DNA of 5,137 bases from Sphingomonadales bacterium (lineage in GTDB: Bacteria > Pseudomonadota > Alphaproteobacteria > Sphingomonadales > Sphingomonadaceae): assembly GCA_013298745.1 (NCBI GenBank), contig JAAFIT010000203.1, forward strand, positions 1 to 5,137. Reading direction: 5' to 3'. Position 1 is the stretch's first letter. Each line of letters starts with the position of its first letter. Of this stretch, positions 1 to 5,137 are shown piece by piece. A program made the position numbers and the translations under genes. A model generated the notes under the pieces. That model did not search any database and was not told where the DNA came from. It saw only the letters and a list, made by a program, of their open reading frames with translations.

Positions 1-414
1 AATCGCCGGCGTGATGATGCAATCGCCAAAGAACAGCGCCGTCGCCAGCACACCGAGCAGGCCGAGCAGCCGCGTGCGCTCGGCGGTGTGCGTCGACATC
101 CGCGAGATCATCGCCAGCAGCGACAGGCTGCCGCCTTCGCCGCGGTTGTCGGCACGCAGGATGACAAGGATATATTTGACCGTGACGATCAGCGTCATGG
201 TCCAGAACACCAGGCTCATCACGCCAAAGACGTGCAACTGGTCGACCGCCAGCTTGTGGTGCCCGCCAAAGGTTTCCTTCAGCGCATAAAGCGGGCTGGT
301 GCCGATATCGCCGAACACCACCCCGATGGCACCAATGGCAAGCCTTGTGGTTCCCTGCGGTGCATGGTGGCCGGTCGAATGGCTGGAAGTCGTCGCCGTC
401 GAGTCGCTCGACAT
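1..414 (-). CDS. kup: Kup-family low-affinity potassium transporter, N-terminal part (cut by window edge)
   Basis: This is the first 138 residues of a Kup/HAK/KT potassium uptake permease of the inner membrane, which imports K+ probably by H+ symport. Seen directly: a polar N-terminal tail of about 22 residues (Ser/Thr/His-rich), then the first membrane segment with the family signature [19 protein letters not shown] (about residues 31-49). A second hydrophobic segment follows (about 62-86), then the conserved loop [14 protein letters not shown] (about 89-102) and a third segment ending in GDCIITPAI (130-138), which matches the family's conserved TPAI region. Family members usually have about 620-640 residues, so roughly four fifths of the gene lies beyond the left edge. 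The ATG at 412-414 fits the usual position of the signature. A Shine-Dalgarno match is weak (GGGA about 11 bases upstream). The reading frame is intact to the edge. The family assignment is very secure; transport kinetics are inferred from the family. Confidence 0.96.
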   Translation of the reverse strand, partial: MSSDSTATTSSHSTGHHAPQGTTRLAIGAIGVVFGDIGTSPLYALKETFGGHHKLAVDQLHVFGVMSLVFWTMTLIVTVKYILVILRADNRGEGGSLSLLAMISRMSTHTAERTRLLGLLGVLATALFFGDCIITPAI

Positions 415-493
415 AGTCGTGTGAGTCCCACTGGGAAGCGGCGGGGGCGTTAGCACAGCGCCAACCTTGCCGCAATGCAGCATCGACGGTGCA

Positions 494-1018
494 TCAGGCG
501 AACAGCCAGCTGCCGAGCATCCGGCCGAACGGGAAGGTGAAGAAGCCGGCGATGAGCAACGCGCCGATGACGATACCGCGCACGCCGCGTTCATGGCCTG
601 CCCGATCATGGGCGCGCGCCGCCTGGGCGATTCGCGGCACTTGGATGAGGACAAACACCGAGAGGATGTGGATGAACGAGAAATCGCCGGTGAAGACGCC
701 CCAGCCAGCCGGAACACGCGTCGAAAAGAACAGGCTCGATACCGCCGTCACCAGCATCGCCGTTACCCAGACATAGCCCAGCCGCCGGTGCCGGCCATCG
801 CCCTTGCGCCGCAGCAGCATCACCGGTGTGAGGCCGGTGGCAATCAGGATGCTGCCCAGATGCAGCCAGACCAGCGGCGGCACCTGGCTCCATTGCGCCT
901 GCCCGCGCGCCACCGCCAGCAAGGCCGCCAACGCCAACAGCGCGCTCGCCACCGCCAGCACATAGTTGGGCAACAGCCGTTGCCCGAGCGGAGCCGTCTG
1001 ATTCGCCACAATCGCCAC
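494..1018 (-). CDS. small multi-pass membrane protein, DUF2306-like
   Basis: A 174-residue integral membrane protein of unknown function. Hydrophobic segments are visible at about residues 17-37, 49-69, 81-98, 114-130 and 147-163. Between the second and third lies a basic loop, [13 protein letters not shown] (70-82), of the 'HRxxGY' kind typical of DUF2306-type membrane proteins. Other features that fit are the [10 protein letters not shown] stretch (53-62), the FSFIHILSV segment with a buried His at 117, and His142/Arg144 before the last helix. The frame stays open to a GTG at 1078, but I prefer the GTG at 1018: it has AGAGGGG five bases upstream, while the 20 extra residues are Pro/Arg-rich, unlike a membrane protein N-terminus, and lack a ribosome site. 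The gene lies 79 bases upstream of kup on the same strand, so co-transcription is possible. No biochemical role can be read from the sequence. Family assignment is from pattern recognition without a profile search. Confidence 0.8.
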   Translation of the reverse strand: MAIVANQTAPLGQRLLPNYVLAVASALLALAALLAVARGQAQWSQVPPLVWLHLGSILIATGLTPVMLLRRKGDGRHRRLGYVWVTAMLVTAVSSLFFSTRVPAGWGVFTGDFSFIHILSVFVLIQVPRIAQAARAHDRAGHERGVRGIVIGALLIAGFFTFPFGRMLGSWLFA

Positions 1019-1023
1019 GCCTG

Positions 1024-1030
1024 CCCCTCT
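1024..1030 (-). promoter_or_regulatory. ribosome binding site fixing the start of the DUF2306-like gene
   Basis: On the minus strand AGAGGGG ends five bases before the GTG at 1018. No comparable site precedes the in-frame GTG codons at 1078 or 1075. This is the main reason for the shorter start. Confidence 0.55.
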
Positions 1031-1094
1031 GCCGCTCGCCCGCGGCAACAATAGCCAATGCGGCGGCGGCGTCACCACCCGAAATCATCGACAG

Positions 1095-1121
1095 GTGACG
1101 TGGTGCGCAACACCGGATAAT
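1095..1121 (+). promoter_or_regulatory. candidate sigma-70 type promoter for the central three-gene block
   Basis: GATAAT at 1116-1121 matches five of six bases of the -10 consensus. GTGACG at 1095-1100 matches four of six of the -35 consensus, with a spacer of 15 bases, which is short. Transcription would begin near 1128 and give a leader of about 34 bases before the ribosome site and start codon of the PDZ-like gene. The placement in the divergent intergenic gap is right, but short matches like these arise by chance, so this is tentative. Confidence 0.3.
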
Positions 1122-1147
1122 CTCGCGGACACAATGGTTACACCAAC

Positions 1148-1156
1148 AGGGGGAGG
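1148..1156 (+). promoter_or_regulatory. strong ribosome binding site deciding a TTG start
   Basis: AGGGGGAGG ends at 1156, five bases before TTG at 1162. The alternative in-frame GTG at 1156-1158 uses the last G of this site as its own first base, so it could not use the site. The TTG is therefore the better start. Confidence 0.65.
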
Positions 1157-1161
1157 TGGCC

Positions 1162-2805
1162 TTGGCGAACGCATTGAGCGGACTGACCTGCATCGCCTTC
1201 ACCGATCAGCCGCCCCATATCCGGGTTATCTGGATCGCCTGGGATTCGCCATTTCGCGCCACCGACCTGCGGTTGGGGGACCGGATCATCGCCGTCAACG
1301 GCGCGCCGGTCACCGACGAGATGATCCTGAAGACTTCGTCGAGCCTTCCGGGCTTTTCGGGCGAAACCGCCGCCCTTGCTGCCGCCGGGCTCGATGTCGG
1401 CAGCACGCTGACGCTCACCGTCCGCCGGCGGACGGTGCCCCAGGGCTGGACCGAGTTGACCGTGGCAGCGCCGCTGATCGCGCCCACGCCGATGACGCGA
1501 ACTCCCGAAGGCCGCAGCCTCGTCGCCCCCGGCGGCCCCGACATCTATGACAATGCCGGCTTCAACAACGGCGGCTGGGCGGCCTGGTATGCGGCGCTCG
1601 TCACGCTGCTCACCACACTCGGCGACGTCGACCGTGTCCACGGCGGCAGCTTCAACACGCGCTTTGAATATCGCAACCTTGGCGAACAGCATGGCGCCCG
1701 CGTCGATTTCGCGGTCGCCAATTTCCCTTGCGATTGGTCGCGCACCCTGAAGGCTGATTATGACGCCGCCCGCGCTGCCATGGCGGGCGAACCGGCAACC
1801 CTGGCACCCGGCGCGCTGGATTTCCGCCGCCGCGGCGAAGAATTGGCGGTACAGATCAAGGGCCTCGCCACCGCCGCCTGGGACGCCGCCGTTGCGGCGC
1901 AGCCCGTCATTGCGTCCGCACCCGCGCCCAACCCGGCCGCCGATGATGTATCGCTGCTTGCCGGCAAGATGCTTGTCCTGCCACCGCTGGGCAACAGCCA
2001 GTATCTCAACGATGGTGGCCGCAACTGGTTCGCCGCCGGATCGCGCAGCGATGGCTGGTGGTTCATCAACGCCGAAACCCCGGCCACCATCGCCATGCTG
2101 CGGGCGCAGCGCCGCTACACCCGGCTCGTCAACCCGGATTTGCGTGCCGAATGGCAATTTTTGGGCCGTGTCACCCCCGATGTGCGGCTATGCGCCATCG
2201 GCGATCGCGCCTATTTCGGCCTCGTCGTCGAACCCGTGGCGGCACTGGTCGGCGGTGCCATGTTTGTCGATCTGACAGCCATCACCGCTGGCGAAACCGT
2301 CTTCGCCGGCGAAGTGGGACTGGTCGACGACACCCCCGACCTGCCCCCCGACGACGCCAGTCCGGCCGCCGTCGTTGCGGCGGTCATCGCGGCGGTCAAG
2401 GCCGGTGATATGGCACTCTGGTCGGCGCTCCACGCCGCCTGGTTCACCGACTATCGCGCCGACGATACCGGCGTGATGCACGCCGTGCTGATTCCCTATG
2501 GCCGCAAACCCGCCCCCGATCGGTTCGAGGACCAGCGCCGGCTGCTCAAGGAACGCTGCTGCGACGCACGGCCGCTCTGGACCGACGAACCCGTCACCCT
2601 CATGCCGGCAGGCCGCTACGAAGGCGCCCCAGCCATCGAACAAGTGACCGTCTGGGTCGATCATATCGGGGATTTTTCCGCCGATAGCGGCGTGCCGGTT
2701 GGCAACGATTATCGCAGCTATATCGATGTCATGACACGCCAGACCTGGGCCTTGCAGCGCATCGGAACCGGCCCCTGGCGCGTCGATGAGGCGGGGAGGA
2801 TCTGA
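1162..2805 (+). CDS. uncharacterised Trp-rich protein with N-terminal PDZ-like domain
   Basis: A 547-residue protein I cannot assign to a named family. The N-terminus has no signal peptide or membrane helix, so it is probably cytoplasmic. Residues about 15-90 look like a PDZ domain: an early beta-rich stretch (IRVIWIAWDSPF), then LRLGDRIIAVNGAPV at about 37-51, the typical core of bacterial PDZ domains, and a beta strand TLTLTVRRR (about 83-91). There is no attached protease domain or visible catalytic triad. A middle region (about 125-385) has many aromatics (GGWAAWYAALV near 137-147, DGWWFINAE near 297-305), with a Pro/Ala linker at about 252-260. After an acidic, proline-containing linker (about 388-402), the C-terminal 145 residues begin with a helix resembling NTF2-like domains (AVIAAVKAGDMALW) and end in WALQRIGTGPWRVDE; the NTF2-like reading is a guess. 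There are 17 tryptophans, about 3 percent. The stop codon lies 2 bases before the next gene, which suggests translational coupling. Gene reality is very likely, function unknown. Confidence 0.85.
   Translation: MANALSGLTCIAFTDQPPHIRVIWIAWDSPFRATDLRLGDRIIAVNGAPVTDEMILKTSSSLPGFSGETAALAAAGLDVGSTLTLTVRRRTVPQGWTELTVAAPLIAPTPMTRTPEGRSLVAPGGPDIYDNAGFNNGGWAAWYAALVTLLTTLGDVDRVHGGSFNTRFEYRNLGEQHGARVDFAVANFPCDWSRTLKADYDAARAAMAGEPATLAPGALDFRRRGEELAVQIKGLATAAWDAAVAAQPVIASAPAPNPAADDVSLLAGKMLVLPPLGNSQYLNDGGRNWFAAGSRSDGWWFINAETPATIAMLRAQRRYTRLVNPDLRAEWQFLGRVTPDVRLCAIGDRAYFGLVVEPVAALVGGAMFVDLTAITAGETVFAGEVGLVDDTPDLPPDDASPAAVVAAVIAAVKAGDMALWSALHAAWFTDYRADDTGVMHAVLIPYGRKPAPDRFEDQRRLLKERCCDARPLWTDEPVTLMPAGRYEGAPAIEQVTVWVDHIGDFSADSGVPVGNDYRSYIDVMTRQTWALQRIGTGPWRVDEAGRI
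2793..2800 (+). promoter_or_regulatory. ribosome binding site inside the end of the preceding gene
   Basis: GGGGAGGA ends seven bases before the ATG at 2808 and lies within the last codons of the PDZ-like gene. It supports this start and suggests that the two proteins are made together by coupled translation. Confidence 0.7.
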
Positions 2806-2807
2806 CC

Positions 2808-4337
2808 ATGGGCAATTGGGACGGCCGCACACACGCGCTCGATAAGGAGATGATGGGTAAGCCGTATTTTGAAGCCGCAAATATCGCTGCGATAAAGAGC
2901 CTCTACAGCACACGCGCCGATATTCTCGACGGTATCGCTGCGCTTGCCACCGATCCGGGCAACGAATCGAAAACCCGCGAGATCAACGACCGCATCGGCA
3001 GCCTTGTCGATCGCTGGGTGTTGCCGCTCAACCGGGTGCGGGACAATTGCTCCCGCTACATGCCGATGGATCTGTGGATCGAGACCGAAGTTTCCCATGA
3101 AATGGGATTTTTCCAGGGCCTTAACAACCTTGGCATCGGCGAAACGCGTGACCAGCTGATCGCGCTCGAAAACGGCCTCGCCAAGCTCGTCGCCGATCTC
3201 CAGCGCAAATGGGACGCGATGACCTATGGCGCCAAGGAGCTCGAGAAGATCGAGGCCGAAGCCAATCAGAAGATGAACGATATCGTCCAGACCTGCATCA
3301 AGGACGCGACCGATGCCTGGCTGCGTGTCACCGCCGCTGCCAATGCCATCATCGCCAAATTCTACAAATTCCCCGATCACGTCAACGATGCCATCGTCGC
3401 TGCCGCCAAGGCCGCCGGTATCCCCGATGCTGTGGCCGAGAAAATCCCCAAGATTTCGCTTCTCGGCAAGGATTACTTCGCCGCTGGCAAGGAGATGGGC
3501 TTGCCGGCAGGGCAACTCGCCAAGGCCAATCCCGAGCTGTTCCGCGATCCTGGCATGGCCGTCTCAGAGGAAATCCAGCGCGTCTTCGGCCCCGAATTCG
3601 AAATGCTGATTGCGGCGCTGGTGCAATACCATAAATGCATCGCCCCGCTGATCAACGATGCCTATGCCAGCCAGCTCAACACCGTTCAGTCGAAGGTGCC
3701 CAACCGCGGCGCCATCCTTGTTTCGTTCACCGAGACGCGCCGCGATGTCGACAGGTTTCTCGATGAGAACGGGCTCGACAAGGCGCGGACGATCTTCGAG
3801 AATTTCGACGCTGCCTTGAGGATGTGGCCCGAACGCGTCGGCTGCGACGGTTTGTACGATGATGCCAAGACGATGTCGGCGCTGATTTCGGAAGGCTTCA
3901 AGCGGCGGTTCGAACGGATGAGCGATATCTTCGGCGTGTTCGTCCAGGCCAATCAGGGCCGCTTCACCGGCAGTGTCGACAAGCGCACTGAAAACGAGCT
4001 GATCTACACCGATGTCTGGGACGATCGCGAACGGGGCGTGCTGGCGCGCGGCATGGACCAGCGGCTGAAGGCCTGGCGCGGCGATGTCATGAAGATCAAC
4101 GACATCTGGGACAATGCCCATAGCCAGTTGGGCGTCGCCATGCGGGCCGTGCCGGCCGATCTTGAACGCAGCATCGATTATGCCCTCAATCGCTATCTCG
4201 AAGGCCTGCGCGAGCGGGTGGCGAAGGAGACCGAAGCGGCAAGCCGGACGCTCGAAAGCGCCGCCGATGTCGTCAGCGACGAAAAGACGGCGCGGGTGAT
4301 CTCGCGGGCGCCAATGCGGGCGATGCTGTCACGCTGA
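2808..4337 (+). CDS. uncharacterised long alpha-helical protein, partner of the PDZ-like protein
   Basis: A 509-residue protein of no family I recognise. It lacks a signal peptide, and no stretch is long and apolar enough for a standard membrane helix, so it is probably soluble or peripheral. The residue pattern is nearly all helical. Long charged or amphipathic helices are likely at about 20-48, 53-80, 112-185 (including KELEKIEAEANQKMNDIVQ, coiled-coil-like), 305-390 and 405-490. The less charged middle (about 178-245) contains IIAKFYKFPDHVNDAIVAAAKAAG and a Gly/Pro-containing stretch, LLGKDYFAAGKEMGLPAG; it might be a hinge or an interaction site. The C-terminus is basic (RAPMRAMLSR). Nine tryptophans are spread through the helices. 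No nucleotide-binding, metal or catalytic motif is visible. The ATG has a good ribosome site and follows the previous stop by 2 bases. Base use looks somewhat less GC-rich than in the PDZ-like gene, by eye only. A scaffold, a helical-bundle adaptor or a secreted helical effector are all conceivable; none is demonstrated. Confidence 0.88.
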   Translation: MGNWDGRTHALDKEMMGKPYFEAANIAAIKSLYSTRADILDGIAALATDPGNESKTREINDRIGSLVDRWVLPLNRVRDNCSRYMPMDLWIETEVSHEMGFFQGLNNLGIGETRDQLIALENGLAKLVADLQRKWDAMTYGAKELEKIEAEANQKMNDIVQTCIKDATDAWLRVTAAANAIIAKFYKFPDHVNDAIVAAAKAAGIPDAVAEKIPKISLLGKDYFAAGKEMGLPAGQLAKANPELFRDPGMAVSEEIQRVFGPEFEMLIAALVQYHKCIAPLINDAYASQLNTVQSKVPNRGAILVSFTETRRDVDRFLDENGLDKARTIFENFDAALRMWPERVGCDGLYDDAKTMSALISEGFKRRFERMSDIFGVFVQANQGRFTGSVDKRTENELIYTDVWDDRERGVLARGMDQRLKAWRGDVMKINDIWDNAHSQLGVAMRAVPADLERSIDYALNRYLEGLRERVAKETEAASRTLESAADVVSDEKTARVISRAPMRAMLSR

Positions 4338-4350
4338 TTGGCTATGGAAC

Positions 4351-4364
4351 CCGGACCTGTCCGG
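4351..4364 (+). repeat. short perfect palindrome between the helical-protein gene and the small membrane-protein gene
   Basis: CCGGACCTGTCCGG has perfect 6-base arms around two bases, or a 5-base stem with a 4-base loop in RNA. It lies 14 bases after the stop of the helical-protein gene and 37 bases before the preferred start of the next gene. No T-run follows, so it is not a typical intrinsic terminator. It could be an operator, an RNA processing site or chance in GC-rich DNA. Confidence 0.4.
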
Positions 4365-4389
4365 ATGCATTATGGGTGGACCGAAGGCC

Positions 4390-4395
4390 AAGGAA
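4390..4395 (+). promoter_or_regulatory. ribosome binding site favouring the ATG at 4402
   Basis: AAGGAA ends six bases before ATG at 4402. The in-frame upstream ATG at 4372 has only a weak CGGA before it. This supports the shorter form of the small protein. Confidence 0.5.
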
Positions 4396-4401
4396 CCCCA
4401 G

Positions 4402-4635
4402 ATGCTTCGACACATGATCGGCTCCACCGCCACCTCGCTGGTCGCCCGCCAGATCGGCGGTGTCGCGGCCGGACCAGCCGGTGCCGTGCTCGGCCTGGCC
4501 TTGCCGTTCATCGCCCGGCGGCTCGGCCCGGCGGGGATGGTCGCGATGGCGGTCGGCGCCTGGGCGATAACGCGGCTTCTGGAGGACGAAGCGAAGAAAA
4601 ACGCCGCCAGGGCGGCTGACTCGGCTTCGACTTAG
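4402..4635 (+). CDS. small hydrophobic Gly-rich protein, probable two-helix membrane protein
   Basis: A 77-residue protein of unknown function. After a short N-terminal region (MLRHMIGSTATSLVARQ) come two apolar stretches, at about residues 19-37 and 42-60, separated by a basic ARR turn (38-40). The first carries GxxxG motifs at Gly20/Gly24 and Gly27/Gly31, which in many small membrane proteins promote helix packing. The C-terminal tail is charged and Ala-rich (LLEDEAKKNAARAAD). A hairpin in the inner membrane is the simplest reading. An in-frame ATG at 4372 would add ten residues (MGGPKAKEPQ), but the ATG at 4402 has the better ribosome site. The gene follows the helical-protein gene by 64 bases on the same strand and may share its transcript. 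If so, it could anchor a complex of the upstream products at the membrane; that is inference. The hydrophobic pattern and ribosome site make it a credible gene despite its small size. Confidence 0.72.
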   Translation: MLRHMIGSTATSLVARQIGGVAAGPAGAVLGLALPFIARRLGPAGMVAMAVGAWAITRLLEDEAKKNAARAADSAST

Positions 4636-4636
4636 G

Positions 4637-4677
4637 GCCTCTGGGGTCTGGGACCAATGGCCCCAGCCACCGGAGGC
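4637..4677. terminator. imperfect GC-rich hairpin at the convergent junction, possible terminator
   Basis: GCCTC (4637-4641) pairs with GAGGC (4673-4677), and TGGGG (4642-4646) pairs with CCCCA (4661-4665), leaving a 7-base bulge on one arm and a 14-base loop. It begins one base after the stop codon region of the small membrane-protein gene and lies 16 bases beyond the grpE stop on the other strand. The position between convergent genes fits a shared terminator, but there is no T-run on either strand, so an intrinsic terminator is unproven. Confidence 0.3.
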
Positions 4678-4693
4678 AACCCCAGTTTCCGGC

Positions 4694-5137
4694 TCAGCCC
4701 TTGGCCTTGGCGACACTCACTAGTGCCGGCCGCAGCAAGCGATCCTTGATGACATAGCCGGCCTGAAGCTCGTCGACGATGGCGCCGGGTTCATGGGCAT
4801 CATGTTCGACTTCGAGCATCGCCTGGTGGCGGTTGGGATCGAGCTTCTGGCCGACGGTTTCGACCTTGGAAATGCCATGGCGGCCAAAGATCGCGGTCAA
4901 TTCGCGCTCGGTCGCTTCAATGCCGGCGCGGACCCCGTCAAAGCCTTCGGCTGGCAGCGCGGCAACGGCGCGGCGCAGATTGTCGGCCACGGCGAGCAGA
5001 TCGCGGGCAAAGCCGGTCATCGCATAGGCGGCCGTATCGGCCTTGTCGCGTTCCAGCCGGCGGCGGGTGTTCTCGGTTTCGGCGGCCTGGCGGAGCAGGC
5101 GATCCTTCAGATCGGCGATCTCCTGATCGCGGGCCAG
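4694..5137 (-). CDS. grpE: GrpE, nucleotide-exchange factor of DnaK (cut by window edge, N-terminus missing)
   Basis: The last 147 residues of GrpE, the cytoplasmic dimeric co-chaperone that releases ADP from DnaK in the heat-shock folding cycle. From the window edge, residues about 3-57 are a charged coiled-coil-type helix with the family's ENxRRR element (ETENTRRRLERDK, about 20-32). This leads into the helical segment (DLLAVADNLRRAV) and then the C-terminal beta domain. The GrpE signature is complete at about 99-142: LDPNRHQAM, an 18-residue spacer, then GYVIKDRLLRPALVSV. Typical length is about 170-210 residues, so only the poorly conserved N-terminal 30-50 residues are missing beyond the right edge. 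The frame is open through the edge, so an internal ATG at 5020 is Met40 of this fragment and not the start. The gene converges with the small membrane-protein gene. Its promoter is outside the window, so heat-shock regulation cannot be judged. Confidence 0.97.
   Translation of the reverse strand: MARDQEIADLKDRLLRQAAETENTRRRLERDKADTAAYAMTGFARDLLAVADNLRRAVAALPAEGFDGVRAGIEATERELTAIFGRHGISKVETVGQKLDPNRHQAMLEVEHDAHEPGAIVDELQAGYVIKDRLLRPALVSVAKAKG

Noticed and set aside
426..436. TCCCACTGGGA palindrome just upstream of kup
   Set aside because: The 5-base arms with one central base are short enough to be chance; no second copy was seen nearby.
447..475. Possible kup promoter on the minus strand: TTGCGG, 17 bases, TAACGC
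   Set aside because: The spacing is ideal but only 3/6 and 2/6 bases match the consensus, which is not enough to list.
467..1054. A 195-codon plus-strand open frame opposite the DUF2306-like gene
   Set aside because: The product is extremely rich in Arg, Gln and His and lacks structure; the opposite strand gives a coherent membrane protein.
1019..1078. Longer N-terminus of the DUF2306-like protein from GTG at 1078
   Set aside because: The extra 20 residues are Pro/Arg-rich with no ribosome site, while GTG at 1018 has AGAGGGG at good spacing. The longer form is not fully excluded.
1138..2157. A 339-codon open frame on the minus strand opposite the PDZ-like gene
   Set aside because: Its product is low-complexity Gly/Ala/Arg/Asp-rich with no domain, it has no ribosome site, and it is fully covered by the better-supported plus-strand gene. 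Long antisense frames are normal in GC-rich DNA.
2188..2913. A 241-codon minus-strand open frame across the junction of the two orphan genes
   Set aside because: No recognisable domain, Gly/Asp/Ala-biased composition, and it overlaps two well-supported genes.
2718..3515. A 265-codon minus-strand open frame opposite the helical-protein gene
   Set aside because: The Gly/Asp/Val/Ile-rich product is typical of the complement of a helical coding sequence; it has no domain or ribosome support.
3564..4121. A 185-codon minus-strand open frame opposite the helical-protein gene
   Set aside because: Antisense shadow with no motif and full overlap with a real gene.
4338..4619. A 93-codon plus-strand open frame overlapping the small membrane-protein gene in another frame
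   Set aside because: Arg/Asp/Gly-rich product without structure; the 4402-4635 frame shows clear membrane-helix periodicity and a ribosome site.
1..5137. CRISPR arrays, tRNA or rRNA genes, insertion-sequence ends, attachment sites, defence or toxin-antitoxin signatures
   Set aside because: I looked for regular repeats, terminal inverted repeats, cloverleaf-like segments and typical motifs and saw none. The undescribed block has no feature that shows it to be mobile or a defence system.

Overview
The window looks like chromosome of a GC-rich alphaproteobacterium, most plausibly a sphingomonad. This rests on base composition, codon use and the character of the Kup and GrpE proteins, and is an inference, not a proof. 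There are no rRNA or tRNA genes, insertion sequences, CRISPR repeats or other mobile-element marks, and the coding density is high.

Left part, minus strand (1-1018): the N-terminal 138 residues of a Kup-family potassium transporter run off the left edge. Upstream of it on the same strand is a small integral membrane protein resembling the DUF2306 family.

Central part, plus strand (1162-4635): a three-gene block diverges from the membrane protein across a short intergenic gap. The first gene encodes a 547-residue, tryptophan-rich, apparently cytoplasmic protein with an N-terminal PDZ-like module and a possible NTF2-like C-terminus. The second starts 2 bases after the first one's stop codon and encodes a 509-residue, almost wholly alpha-helical protein of no family I recognise. 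The third, 64 bases further on, encodes a 77-residue hydrophobic protein with GxxxG motifs that is probably membrane-inserted. The tight coupling of the first two genes suggests their products work together. No enzyme active site is recognisable, so I give no function. This is the part of the window most likely to be undescribed.

Right part, minus strand (4694-5137): the C-terminal 147 residues of GrpE, the DnaK nucleotide-exchange factor, running off the right edge and convergent with the central block. The GC-rich junction can fold into an imperfect hairpin.

Thus an uncharacterised, probably co-transcribed set lies between two ordinary housekeeping genes (potassium uptake and heat-shock chaperone). 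Nothing in the sequence shows a functional link between the block and its flanks.
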